64,000 nucleotides of DNA from Polaromonas vacuolata. Lineage in GTDB: Bacteria; Pseudomonadota; Gammaproteobacteria; Burkholderiales; Burkholderiaceae_C. Shown here in pieces: positions 36,422-45,255 of this stretch (the stretch's first letter is position 1; each line of letters begins with the position of its first letter). The translations under genes were made by a program, and so were the position numbers. The notes beneath the pieces were generated by a model. The model was not told the DNA's origin, searched no databases, and was given only the letters and a program-made list of their open reading frames with translations. The stretch is from positions 2,785,501-2,849,500 of the forward strand of contig NZ_CP051461.1 of NCBI RefSeq assembly GCF_012584515.1. Direction: 5' to 3'.

Positions 36422-39400
36422 TTAGCGCATCAAAACCAGCGCTTGACCAGCGCTGACTGACTGGCCTTCGGTGCAAAGCAGTTTTTCAATGATTCCGTCA
36501 CATGGCGCTTGCAGACTGATTTCCATCTTCATAGATTCCACCACTAGCAGCGATTGACCAGCAACTACCGAGTCGCCCACAGCCACTTGCATAGACCAGA
36601 CACCGCCAGATACTTGCGATGCCACTACCGTGCCATCAAAGTCGAGCGCAGCGGCACCGGCGTCTAGATCATCCGCAGCTACGCCGCCATCCGGCGCTTC
36701 GGACACGCCATTGATGCGCCAGCGTTCGCGCTCCTCATTAAAAGCGGCTTGCTGGCCTCGCTTGAAGTGACTAATCGATGCTGCGTTGGCGTCTAAAAAG
36801 CGCTGGTATTCGGATAAGCGAAAGACACCGTCTTCCATACGAAGGCTGACACGACCGGCAATAAAGTCTTTGCGGTACTCCAGCAAGTCTTCTGCCGCCA
36901 TGGGGTAAAAACGAATCTGATCAAAAAACCGCAGCAGCCAAGGTTTGCCCTGGCTGAACTGATTGGTCACGCGCCAGCGGTTCCACATTTGCACGGTGCG
37001 CCCGACAAACTGATAGCCGCCTGGGCCTTCCATGCCGTAGACACACATATAGGCGCCGCCAATACCCACCGCGTTTTCTGGCGTCCAAGTGCGCGCTGGG
37101 TTGTACTTGGTGGTCACCAATCTGTGCCTTGGGTCTAGCGGCGTAGCGACTGGCGCGCCTAGGTAGACATCGCCCAAACCCAACACCATGTAACTTGCCT
37201 CGAACAAAATATCGTAGACCGCTTGAATGTCAGCCAAGCCATTGATGCGGCGAATAAATTCAATATTGCTAGGACACCATGGCGCATCGGGATTGACCGA
37301 CTGCATGTATTTCTCAATCGCCAACTTAGTCGCAGGATCATCCCAAGACAGCGGCAACCACACCGTGCGGCTGCTCACTTCAATATCTTGCGCGGCGCTG
37401 AGGCCGTGCTGGGCTTCCAGCAAAATAGCCATCAACTGCGGCAGCGGCAATTGCAAAGCGTCGTAATGCACTTGCAAAGAACGTATGCCGGGCGTCAGAT
37501 CAATCACGCCTGTGAGCTCGCCGTTGTCAACCAAAACCTGCAAACGCAGCATCAAGGCTTGGACTAAAAAGCGCAGGCGTAAATCGAGTTGCAACTCACC
37601 AAACTCAATCAATACATAAGCGTCACCCGCACGGCGGAAAACCACTTCTACCGATTCACCTTGGGCTGCAACCCGGTGCAGCACAGCGCTGTCAACCGGC
37701 CAAGCGTTAGCCTCGACCAAGGACGGTGGCAAGGCAGTTTGAGAAGGCTCGGCCAGCGCCAATTGCTGCGCTTTTGCCGCAGCGATTGCTTGTGCATGCG
37801 TGAACGGAATAAAACGCACGGTATTGCCCGCGGCGAGTTGGCCAAGTTTCCACAGCTCTGACTGCACCACAGTCGCCGGGCAAACAAAGCCGCCCAAACT
37901 CGGGCCATCGGGTCCCAAGATAACTGGCATGTCGCCAGTGAAATCAATCGCACCAATCGCGTAAGCGTTGTCATGAATATTCGAAGGATGCAGCCCGGCT
38001 TCACCACCATCACTGCGCGCCCAGCTTGGCTTGGGGCCAATCAAACGCACACCGGTGCGGCTGGAGTTGTAGTGCACTTGCCAATCGGTGAAAAAAAACA
38101 TTTCCATGTCTTGGGGCGTGAAAAAGTCAGGTGCCGCATGTGGGCCAACTAACACGCCTATATCCCAATGCGCTTGATAAGTCGGCACTAGCTGCGCCGC
38201 AGTCTGCAAATCCATAGCTGCAATAGGGCTTGCCTCGCTAATATGCAGCACATCACCGGCGCGCAGTACGCGCCCGCCATGACCACCAAACTGACCCAAG
38301 GTAAAGGTCGATTTGCTGCCCAAATAATCAGGCACATCTAGCGCACCACTGACGGCTAAATAGGTGCGGCAACCCGCACTGCTGACACGCCCCAAGCGCA
38401 AAGTTTGGCCCGCATTAATCGTCAACGCAGCATTCATAGCGGCACTCTGACCATCGAGTAAAAGCTCAATCGGCGCGCCAGTCACCGCCACAACCGCAGC
38501 ACTGCGAAAACGCAAAATCGGCCCGGACAGCGTGATCTCTAGCGCGGCAGCGCCTTGCGCATTACCGACTAGACGATTGCCCAAGCGCAGCGCCAAACCA
38601 TCCATAGGCCCAGACGGCGGCACACCCACAGACCAGTAACCCAGACGGCCTGGCCAGTCCTGCACGGATGTTTGCACGCCCGGGCTGAGCACTTCTATCG
38701 CATGACTGGGCGCAGAAAAAGCCGCCAAACTTTGGGTCGTGTGTTGGCCATCGAGAAACGGCGTAAAACGCATCACACCGCGTAAATACGCGAGGTTTGA
38801 TTCAAGTCCCGCAATCCGCGTGTCTATCAAAGCTTGCTCAAGATTGGCAATCGCTTGCGCACGGTCTGCGCCAAAAGCAATCAGCTTGGCCAGCATAGGG
38901 TCGTAATGCGCGCTGACTTCGGTGCCACGTGCAATCCAAGTATCAACGCGTAAATTTTCAGGGAAAACAACTTCAGTGAGTAAGCCGGTAGACGGCTGGA
39001 AATTCTTCGCTGGATCTTCTGCATAAAGCCTAGCTTGCACCGCATGACCGCGCACCATTATTTTTTGCGTGTCCAGTGCCGGCATATCGCCAGCAGCCAA
39101 GCGCACCATCCACTCGACCAAGTCAACACCCGTCACCGCCTCGGTCACGCCGTGCTCAACTTGCAGTCTTGCATTGACTTCTAAAAAGAAAAATTCTTGG
39201 GTTTGTGCATCGACCACAAACTCCACCGTGCCGGCCGAACGGTAAGACGCAATCGCGGCTAACTTACGCGCGGTGTCTTGCAAAGCAAGACGCACTTCTT
39301 CACGCAAATTAGGTGCGGGTGTTTCTTCAACCACTTTTTGATTGCGTCTTTGCAGCGAACAATCACGCTCGCCCAAGCTCAGAACTGCGCCCAAACCATC

Positions 39401-40042
39401 GCCAAAAATCTGCACTTCAATATGTCTGGCGTTGGAGATATAGCGTTCGATAAAAACACCGGCATCAGAAAAATTAGCTTGCGCCAAACGTTTAACCGAT
39501 TCAAAAGCCGACGCAAGATCTTGAGAATTGCGGCACATCTGCATACCAATACCGCCGCCGCCAGCACTGCTTTTAAGCATCACCGGATAGCCGATGACAT
39601 CGGCTTCTAGCAGCGCGGCCTCTAAGCTATCCAACAAACCCGTGCCCGGCAGCAAAGGCACGCCGGCTTTCAACGCCAGCGCACGTGCGGTGTGCTTTAA
39701 ACCAAACAAACGCATTTGCTGCGCTGTCGGGCCCATAAAAGCTAAACCCGCGGCTTCGCAAGCTTCGACAAACTGTGCGTTTTCAGACAGAAAACCATAA
39801 CCCGGATGTATCGCTTCAGCACCCGTGCGCAAGGCCGCTTGGATAATCGCCTGCATGTCCAGATAACTGCTGGCGACTGCCGCAGGGCCAACACACACCG
39901 CCTCATCGGCCATGGCGACATGGGCTGACTCTGCATCGGCTTGCGAGTAAATCGCCACTGAAACCACACCCATTTTGCTAAGTGTACGTATGATGCGGCA
40001 GGCAATCGCCCCGCGGTTGGCTACAAGTACTTTTTTGAACAT
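36422..40042 (-). CDS. uca: Biotin-dependent guanidine ('urea') carboxylase
   Basis: 1206-residue single-chain carboxylase. Order of domains: biotin carboxylase (1 to about 450; KVLVANRGAIACRIIRT, ATP loop SSAGGGGIGMQ, FLEVNARLQVEHGVTE), then the two KipA/KipI-like carboxyltransferase domains (about 455-1060; SVQDWPGRLGYWSVGVPPSGPMD, YNPARTWTPENAVGIGG, GYQFVGRTVQMWNRW), and a biotinyl domain with VESMKME, biotin-Lys at 1172. Long annotated as urea carboxylase; family work has shown that members with DUF1989 partners and a guanidine riboswitch use guanidine. Both marks are present here, so guanidine is the likely substrate. Product carboxyguanidine goes to the DUF1989 pair. Confidence 0.94.
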   Translation of the reverse strand: MFKKVLVANRGAIACRIIRTLSKMGVVSVAIYSQADAESAHVAMADEAVCVGPAAVASSYLDMQAIIQAALRTGAEAIHPGYGFLSENAQFVEACEAAGLAFMGPTAQQMRLFGLKHTARALALKAGVPLLPGTGLLDSLEAALLEADVIGYPVMLKSSAGGGGIGMQMCRNSQDLASAFESVKRLAQANFSDAGVFIERYISNARHIEVQIFGDGLGAVLSLGERDCSLQRRNQKVVEETPAPNLREEVRLALQDTARKLAAIASYRSAGTVEFVVDAQTQEFFFLEVNARLQVEHGVTEAVTGVDLVEWMVRLAAGDMPALDTQKIMVRGHAVQARLYAEDPAKNFQPSTGLLTEVVFPENLRVDTWIARGTEVSAHYDPMLAKLIAFGADRAQAIANLEQALIDTRIAGLESNLAYLRGVMRFTPFLDGQHTTQSLAAFSAPSHAIEVLSPGVQTSVQDWPGRLGYWSVGVPPSGPMDGLALRLGNRLVGNAQGAAALEITLSGPILRFRSAAVVAVTGAPIELLLDGQSAAMNAALTINAGQTLRLGRVSSAGCRTYLAVSGALDVPDYLGSKSTFTLGQFGGHGGRVLRAGDVLHISEASPIAAMDLQTAAQLVPTYQAHWDIGVLVGPHAAPDFFTPQDMEMFFFTDWQVHYNSSRTGVRLIGPKPSWARSDGGEAGLHPSNIHDNAYAIGAIDFTGDMPVILGPDGPSLGGFVCPATVVQSELWKLGQLAAGNTVRFIPFTHAQAIAAAKAQQLALAEPSQTALPPSLVEANAWPVDSAVLHRVAAQGESVEVVFRRAGDAYVLIEFGELQLDLRLRFLVQALMLRLQVLVDNGELTGVIDLTPGIRSLQVHYDALQLPLPQLMAILLEAQHGLSAAQDIEVSSRTVWLPLSWDDPATKLAIEKYMQSVNPDAPWCPSNIEFIRRINGLADIQAVYDILFEASYMVLGLGDVYLGAPVATPLDPRHRLVTTKYNPARTWTPENAVGIGGAYMCVYGMEGPGGYQFVGRTVQMWNRWRVTNQFSQGKPWLLRFFDQIRFYPMAAEDLLEYRKDFIAGRVSLRMEDGVFRLSEYQRFLDANAASISHFKRGQQAAFNEERERWRINGVSEAPDGGVAADDLDAGAAALDFDGTVVASQVSGGVWSMQVAVGDSVVAGQSLLVVESMKMEISLQAPCDGIIEKLLCTEGQSVSAGQALVLMR

Positions 40043-40122
40043 AAATCAGCTCAGTGCAAAGCGCAGGTCGTCCTGCAAATAAAAAAATAAATCAACAGTC
40101 GTCTGCTGATCAAAAACTGTTT

Positions 40123-40785
40123 TTAAGCCGCGTCCCAGACCGTGCAGCGCACCGGTGTTGGGTTGTAGCCATTGCAAGGGTTGTTTAATTGCGGGCAGTT
40201 GGAGATCAAAACAATGACATCCATTTCAGCCTGCATTTCCACATATTTACCGGGTGCAGAAATACCGTCTTCAAACGTCAAACCACCGTCTGGAGTGACC
40301 GGCACGTTCATAAAGAAATTGATGTTTGAAGCGATATCTCTTTTATGCAGGCCGTAATCACTGTTGCCAATAGCCTGCATAAAACTGTCACGGCAGCTGT
40401 GCATGCTGCGTTTATCCAGCGCATAACGCACAGTATTGCTTTCGCAAGAACATGCACCGCCCAGCGTGTCGTGACGACCACAGGTATCGGCCACTATGCG
40501 CAGCATGGCCTTGCCTTCGCTAGACAGAAGCGTTGTGTCCAGACCCAAATACAGCGCACCTTGCGCCGTGATGGTGTGGGTCAAGCTGTAGTGCTCTTTG
40601 ATGTCGGCGGCGTTAAAGAAAAGCGTGTCAACCGCTTGGTTGCCTTCTAAGTCGGTGATGCGAAAAGTCTGGCCTTTGCGCAAGGTATGAATCCAAGGCG
40701 AGCCAGCGGGAACCACAACATCAAAGCTTGCCAAAGCCGGATCAAGGTCGCTACTTTGTGTGCGGGGCTTAAAATTTAAAGACAT
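40123..40785 (-). CDS. Carboxyguanidine deiminase subunit (DUF1989; urea amidolyase-associated protein 2)
   Basis: 220-residue DUF1989 protein: [39 protein letters not shown], Cys-rich [21 protein letters not shown], and [14 protein letters not shown]. With its partner it forms carboxyguanidine deiminase (CgdAB), which turns carboxyguanidine into allophanate plus ammonia. Which of the two is CgdA I do not assign. Lies between its partner and the carboxylase in one transcript. Confidence 0.9.
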   Translation of the reverse strand: MSLNFKPRTQSSDLDPALASFDVVVPAGSPWIHTLRKGQTFRITDLEGNQAVDTLFFNAADIKEHYSLTHTITAQGALYLGLDTTLLSSEGKAMLRIVADTCGRHDTLGGACSCESNTVRYALDKRSMHSCRDSFMQAIGNSDYGLHKRDIASNINFFMNVPVTPDGGLTFEDGISAPGKYVEMQAEMDVIVLISNCPQLNNPCNGYNPTPVRCTVWDAA

Positions 40786-40834
40786 GATTTATTCCTGATA
40801 GATATGGGTCAATGCAAAACTGAGGCGATTAAAA

Positions 40835-40876
40835 AACGTATTTATAAGAACGCATTTATAAAACTACGTTTATAAA
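40835..40876. repeat. Three degenerate 14-base units between the DUF1989 genes
   Basis: Units around cgtatttataag, cgcatttataaa and cgtttataaa follow one another with 14-base period, overlapping the end of the upstream DUF1989 gene. No role known; possibly a processing or spacer element. Confidence 0.5.
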
Positions 40877-41652
40877 AACCAGCGTTCAGAATTGATAAAG
40901 CCTCTTTCGTTTTCAGCACAAGACAGACGGCAAGCATCATCAGCGCCCGCCGTGCCTGAGCGCCATGCACTTAATCTCACCGCACCTGGCGCGTAGTCAG
41001 GCCTAGGATCTAGCGGGTGCGGCGCAGCAGAGAGCAGCACCAACACATTCATCTCAAAACGCACATCAACATATTGGCCGCTGGCGCGGTGGCTGGTATC
41101 AAAGTTAATTTTTCCTTCAACGTCGCTGGTGACTTTGCTGAAAAAATTCACACTCGGCCCCATATCGCGGCGGCTCAAGCCCCACTTTGTGAGTTCGGTC
41201 AAAAGTCCTTCTTGACCACTTCTGTGCATGTTGTTGCGGGCTGTTTGGTAATTCAGTAAGCCGTATTTTTTCTCCATGCTGGCGCTGTCCAACACGCCGC
41301 AAAAAGTGTCATGCCAGCCGCAGCTGTCTTCTGGGATGGAGCACAGCACGCGGCCCATGTCTGAATAACACGCATGCCCAGCGGTAAGAAAAGCCGTGTG
41401 TTGGGCTTTTAAAGTGTCTGGCATGTTGTAGCGTTCGGTTTTTTCTTCTTGATTAAAGAAAAGCGCAGACACATTTGCAAGGCCTTGCAAATCGGTAAGG
41501 CGCAAAGTATTGCCCCGGCGCAGCACACCCGACCAATGGCAACCACCGGGCAAGGCTTCATTCCACAACAACTTATCTTCTGAAAATTTAGAAGATGACT
41601 GCGGCATCGCGGCAATCGCGAAGGGGGTTAAATCTGAACTATTTTTTGGCAT
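40870..41652 (-). CDS. Carboxyguanidine deiminase subunit (DUF1989; urea amidolyase-associated protein 1)
   Basis: 260-residue DUF1989 protein: WSGVLRRGNTLRLTDLQGLANVSALFFN, CGWHDTFCGVLD (Cys/His metal or active site) and GPSVNFFSKVTSDVEGKI. Paralogous to the shorter protein encoded next; both are needed for the deiminase in characterised systems. Start placed at the ATG at 41652; an in-frame TTG two codons earlier is open. Follows the ABC ATPase gene by 42 bases. Confidence 0.9.
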   Translation of the reverse strand: MPKNSSDLTPFAIAAMPQSSSKFSEDKLLWNEALPGGCHWSGVLRRGNTLRLTDLQGLANVSALFFNQEEKTERYNMPDTLKAQHTAFLTAGHACYSDMGRVLCSIPEDSCGWHDTFCGVLDSASMEKKYGLLNYQTARNNMHRSGQEGLLTELTKWGLSRRDMGPSVNFFSKVTSDVEGKINFDTSHRASGQYVDVRFEMNVLVLLSAAPHPLDPRPDYAPGAVRLSAWRSGTAGADDACRLSCAENERGFINSERWFL

Positions 41653-41694
41653 AAACAACTTAAAAATTTAAATCAATCGGCGACTTAGAAAACC

Positions 41695-42531
41695 TTAACC
41701 CAACACTTGGGCGCGGTTAAGTTTATCTAACATGTCGTGGTCGGTGCTGACACCGGTGCTTTCGCGGATGCGTTGCAAAATCTCGGCGCGTAGGGCTCTG
41801 AAATCTGGCGTGTGTTTCATCTCTTGCGTGCGCTGCGCCGCAAGTGGCACTGGATAAATACTATGAATACGGCCCGGCCTAGGCTGCATCAAGACGACGC
41901 GCTGACCCAAGTAAACCGCTTCTTCAACATCGTGTGTGACGAACACAATGGTGGTTTTCTCGACCCGATGTATATGCAAAATCAAGTCGTGCATGACTTC
42001 ACGGGTTTGCGAGTCAAGCGCGCCAAACGGCTCGTCCATTAGCAATACCGATGGCCGTCCCATCAGCGCGCGGGCAATCGCTACGCGCTGCTGCATGCCG
42101 CCAGAGAGTTGATTCGGGTAAGCGTTGCGCACTTTATCCAAACCAATTAGACCGAGCAAAGCGTCAGCACGGCCAGACGCAACTTCAACATCAGAGGAAG
42201 AAATTTGCTGGCGATTAATTTGCAAACGCCGGCTGAACTTTATGTTTTCAATCACAGTCAGCCACGGGAACAAGCTGTAGTGTTGAAACACCATGGCTCT
42301 TTCTGCGCCCGGGCTGTTGATGCTTGCGCCGTCGCAAAGAACATCTCCGCTGGTGCGAAATTCCAGACCCGCCAAAATTCTCAGCAAGGTTGATTTTCCG
42401 CAGCCGGATGCACCCACTATGGTGACAAATTCATTTTCTTGAATCTCTAAGCTGACATTTTCTAAGGCAGCGGTTGGACTGGCTGCGCGTTCAAAAATTT
42501 TGCCGACGTTTTGTATATTGAGTTTTGACAT
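41695..42531 (-). CDS. ABC transporter ATP-binding protein, NitT/TauT family (guanidine uptake)
   Basis: 278-residue ATPase: Walker A GASGCGKST, signature LSGGMQQRVAIARAL, Walker B VLLMDEPFGALD and switch His in VFVTHDVEEAV. The style is that of nitrate/taurine/sulfonate importers. Starts 4 bases after the permease stop. Context in a guanidine-riboswitch operon points to guanidine or a guanidino compound as substrate (inference). Confidence 0.93.
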   Translation of the reverse strand: MSKLNIQNVGKIFERAASPTAALENVSLEIQENEFVTIVGASGCGKSTLLRILAGLEFRTSGDVLCDGASINSPGAERAMVFQHYSLFPWLTVIENIKFSRRLQINRQQISSSDVEVASGRADALLGLIGLDKVRNAYPNQLSGGMQQRVAIARALMGRPSVLLMDEPFGALDSQTREVMHDLILHIHRVEKTTIVFVTHDVEEAVYLGQRVVLMQPRPGRIHSIYPVPLAAQRTQEMKHTPDFRALRAEILQRIRESTGVSTDHDMLDKLNRAQVLG

Positions 42532-42535
42532 GTGA

Positions 42536-43354
42536 TTAAACCCTGGCCTGTGCCCATGGATACAAGCGCCTATGCAGATAACGAAAGCCTTGGTCTAAAA
42601 GTAAACCAATGACACCGACCAAAATAATGCCGCCAAAAATAGTGTCGGTTTTTAAATAGCGTTGGGCTTTGAGAATCGCGTAACCCAAACCCGAATTAGC
42701 AGCGACTAATTCCGCCACCACCAAATAAGTCCAAGCCCAGCCCATGGTGATGCGCAAGGTATCTAACATGGCTGGCCGTGCTGACTGAGCCAGCACCAAA
42801 CGCACCATTTCAAAACGCGTAGCGCCCATGGTGAGCGCCGCTTCAATCTGGGCCAGTGGCACAAGGCGAACATTCTCAGCAATCATCAGCACCATTTGAA
42901 AAAACGTACCGATGAAAATAATCGAGATTTTGGCGCTCTCGCCAATCCCAAGCCAGAGCATGACCAGCGGGATAAATGCGACGGCTGGCATATAGCGGAT
43001 GAAATCAATCAGCGGCTCTAGCAAAGCCTCGGCCGGGCGAAAAGCACCGATTAGCAAACCCAGCGGCAAGGCCAGCAATGCTGACAGCCCAAAGCCAGCG
43101 CTGACGCGGTAAATACTAATTGCGGCGTCGCCTAACAAATTGTCATCGACTAGCCAGGTATAAAGACGCGTCACAACTTTGAGCGGGCCGGGCAGAAAAA
43201 TTGGGTCTACCCAACTTGAAGCGGCATACAGCGACCACATCACAAAGGGAACGAATAGCCCGAGTACGGCGAACATCCAGTACTGACGGCGAGATAACTG
43301 GCCTGCGATACGCCAAATGCCGGGTCGGCTAGGTAGCGAGGATTTTTTTGACAT
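42536..43354 (-). CDS. ABC transporter permease, NitT/TauT family (guanidine uptake)
   Basis: 272-residue inner membrane permease with about six hydrophobic spans and the EAA loop (EAALTMGATRFEMVRLVLAQSARPAMLDTL). Start chosen at ATG 43354, with GGAG six bases upstream; the open frame continues upstream to 43489 only because it runs through the riboswitch. First gene behind guanidine riboswitch 2. Its binding protein is not in this operon but at 48875-49909. Confidence 0.92.
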   Translation of the reverse strand: MSKKSSLPSRPGIWRIAGQLSRRQYWMFAVLGLFVPFVMWSLYAASSWVDPIFLPGPLKVVTRLYTWLVDDNLLGDAAISIYRVSAGFGLSALLALPLGLLIGAFRPAEALLEPLIDFIRYMPAVAFIPLVMLWLGIGESAKISIIFIGTFFQMVLMIAENVRLVPLAQIEAALTMGATRFEMVRLVLAQSARPAMLDTLRITMGWAWTYLVVAELVAANSGLGYAILKAQRYLKTDTIFGGIILVGVIGLLLDQGFRYLHRRLYPWAQARV

Positions 43355-43381
43355 GCAAGCTCCAAAAGTTGATGAGACGTG

Positions 43382-43516
43382 GCTAAGAGAGGACAGCAAT
43401 AAATACCATCTCCTCCCGGGCTTTTGTCCCTCCGTGGAGCCGCATAAATGCGGCCGACAGCTCTCGGACCAGACAACACAAAAATGCATTTGTGCTCGGA
43501 ACCCTAGCTCTCTAGC
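43382..43516 (-). promoter_or_regulatory. Guanidine-I (ykkC) riboswitch 2
   Basis: Minus-strand leader with the conserved blocks in order: CTAGGGTTCCG, CTGGTCCGAGAG and ACGGAGGGACAAAAGCCCGGGAG. A closing P1-type helix pairs GCTAGAGAG at the 5' end with CTCTCTTAGC at the 3' end (one bulge). It ends 27 bases before the permease ATG. Guanidine binding normally turns expression on. No intrinsic terminator is seen in the short spacer, so control may be translational or use P1 exchange. Confidence 0.93.
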
Positions 43517-43563
43517 AAATCAAGCGATGTGCGGTGCACGGCGCCCTCTCTTAACTCTGTACT

Positions 43564-43579
43564 TGCAATATCAATGCCA
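43564..43579 (-). promoter_or_regulatory. Candidate sigma-54 promoter before riboswitch 2
   Basis: Minus-strand TGGCATTGATATTGCA fits TGGCAC-N5-TTGCA with GG and GC 12 apart. Expected start near 43553, leaving a leader of about 40 bases before the riboswitch. Confidence 0.6.
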
Positions 43580-43675
43580 ACTCTTTTCAGCCCTTAATCA
43601 TGCGCATTCTTAAATGGACGCACAGATTCGTGCATTAACTGCTGCTGCCAGCGTGCCGTCTTCGCAATTCAAACG

Positions 43676-43696
43676 AGCACGCACCGTATGCGTGCT
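43676..43696 (-). promoter_or_regulatory. Palindrome: possible NtrC site or weak terminator
   Basis: AGCACGCA/TGCGTGCT stem with a 5-base loop. The inner GCACCGTATGCGTGC keeps GCAC-N7-GTGC, the NtrC half-site spacing, about 100 bases upstream of the sigma-54 promoter. It also lies 13 bases past the preceding stop codon and could act as a terminator, though the T tract is poor. Confidence 0.4.
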
Positions 43697-43708
43697 AACG
43701 CTTGACCA

Positions 43709-44452
43709 TCACACAGTAGAGTCAGTGCAAGTCCACTCTAAAACTTGCCAGTTCACACCGACAAAACTGCCGCGTGTAATAGCGCTGCTTGGGCTAGAGC
43801 TATGAATAGATAGCGCTAGGCTTTGGGATTTTTTCTTTCGTAGTGTGGATTGCTCTATGCGCCAAACACCAGAGTCCAAAGTGCCAAAAGAAATTTCAAA
43901 ATCCAAGTACTCATTTTTCAATACTGGCTGGCTAAGAATAAGGTCTGCCAGCGATTGCCCCATGGACAAGGCCAGCGGCCACGGCACAGCGCGCGGCCGC
44001 ACATACATAAGATATCGCCCAGCCATTAACAAGCGGGTTTGATTATCTTTGCCCTGCTCATTTAGGCCAGCCAGCACAATAAAGCGACCGGTCGACTCCG
44101 GCAGGCGGCTCCAGGCTTCAAAATAGATTGAATGAATGCCGGTCTCTTCAACCGTGTCGAGGGTTGGGAACAGCATCACCCCAGCATCAATGTCTAGACG
44201 TGGCGGCTGAAAGTCCATTCGTCTGTGCCAAGTGCAAACTTGCCTTTCGGCTACTTTTTCAACCAGCGTGACGCCGCAAAATCCTTGTTGATTTTCTACT
44301 TTTAGCGGCATAAAAGAATCGGGTACGCGCAGGTCGGCATGCCAATAACTAGTTTGCATCCAGCGCACAAAGCTGCTGTCGTCGCGCATCGTTGGGGTTT
44401 GCAAAAGATCGCGCTGCCACACGCCTCGGTAATTGTTGGGTACTGGCTTCAT
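43709..44452 (-). CDS. Uncharacterised protein in guanidine-responsive operon
   Basis: 247-residue soluble protein I cannot assign. No signal peptide or membrane span. Alternating strands rich in Trp, Tyr and Phe (YRGVWQRDLLQTP, SSFVRWMQTSYWHADLRVP, GFCGVTLVEKVAERQVCTWHRRMDFQPP, IHSIYFEAWSRLP, GRYLMYVRPRAVPW) suggest a beta-barrel such as a lipocalin-like fold with an internal repeat; that is a weak guess. Its ATG overlaps the stop of the metallo-beta-lactamase gene by 4 bases (ATGA), so it belongs to the operon and is its last gene. Confidence 0.8.
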   Translation of the reverse strand: MKPVPNNYRGVWQRDLLQTPTMRDDSSFVRWMQTSYWHADLRVPDSFMPLKVENQQGFCGVTLVEKVAERQVCTWHRRMDFQPPRLDIDAGVMLFPTLDTVEETGIHSIYFEAWSRLPESTGRFIVLAGLNEQGKDNQTRLLMAGRYLMYVRPRAVPWPLALSMGQSLADLILSQPVLKNEYLDFEISFGTLDSGVWRIEQSTLRKKKSQSLALSIHSSSPSSAITRGSFVGVNWQVLEWTCTDSTV

Positions 44453-45255
44453 TGATAAGCCTCTGGGAAAACTGGCAGTGAACGGTAAAACGCCATATCG
44501 TGATTGGGCCAGATTTGCGCACCGGTTTTTTTTGCCAGCGTTTTTAGTTTTCGTATGCTGCTAATGGCTTCTTGCTCGCGGCCTTGCCAGAGTGTGCCGG
44601 GTGCAATTTCGTGGTCTAGATTTTCTTGTAAATCTGCCGCATCACCGGCGAGTAAAACCGGCTGACCCTTGGGCAATTCAATCAGCATAGACATATGCGC
44701 CACGGTGTGGCCTGGGCTTGCAATCGCATGCACACCTGGCAGCAAACTGTATTCACCTTTTTGTAATTTAAATTGCAAAGGTGAGCCGGCATCATCGAGT
44801 AAATCATCGGCAAACACCGCGCCATCCGCGCCGCTTTTCGCGACTTCTAATTCTTCTTGCTGCACATGAATTTCTGCCCCACAGCCGCAGCGGCGTAACT
44901 CTTTCAGTCCACCCGCATGATCGAAATGCAAATGGCCAAGAAAAATAATATCTACATCTTTGGGTGTTAAACCAAGGCGTGCCAAATGCTTGGGCAGGCG
45001 CTGCGACTCCTCCATCACAGGCGCGCCATACTCAAAAACTTCTGGCTTATAGAAGTGCGCACTGGCGACTGGGTCACTGATTTTTCCGTGGTCACAACCA
45101 ACGTCATACAAAATTCTGCCGTTTCGGGTTTCGATTAAATAAGCCAGTATGGGCGCATCAATTCGCTGGCCGCGGCCGAGATTAAAAGTTGAGATAGATT
45201 TATCGTAGCTATAACTGCCGGTCAGCAGTGGCCACATTTTGGTAACTTGGGTCAT
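44449..45255 (-). CDS. Metallo-beta-lactamase-fold hydrolase (lactonase-like)
   Basis: 268-residue dinuclear-metal hydrolase resembling N-acyl-homoserine lactonases. Ligands: HLHFDH (residues 108-113), His in SPGHTVAH, bridging Asp in LLAGDAADL and a C-terminal His in NHDMAF. AHL lactonase is the closest named group, but operon context suggests hydrolysis of a lactone, lactam or ester intermediate in a guanidino-compound pathway (inference). Overlaps both neighbours by ATGA. Confidence 0.88.
   Translation of the reverse strand: MTQVTKMWPLLTGSYSYDKSISTFNLGRGQRIDAPILAYLIETRNGRILYDVGCDHGKISDPVASAHFYKPEVFEYGAPVMEESQRLPKHLARLGLTPKDVDIIFLGHLHFDHAGGLKELRRCGCGAEIHVQQEELEVAKSGADGAVFADDLLDDAGSPLQFKLQKGEYSLLPGVHAIASPGHTVAHMSMLIELPKGQPVLLAGDAADLQENLDHEIAPGTLWQGREQEAISSIRKLKTLAKKTGAQIWPNHDMAFYRSLPVFPEAYQ

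Noticed and set aside
43355..43489. N-terminal extension of the ABC permease
   Set aside because: The open frame crosses the guanidine riboswitch; the ATG at 43354 has a ribosome-binding site.
43317..43613. 98-residue plus-strand ORF over riboswitch 2
   Set aside because: It is antisense to the aptamer and permease start; composition comes from conserved RNA blocks, not from a protein.
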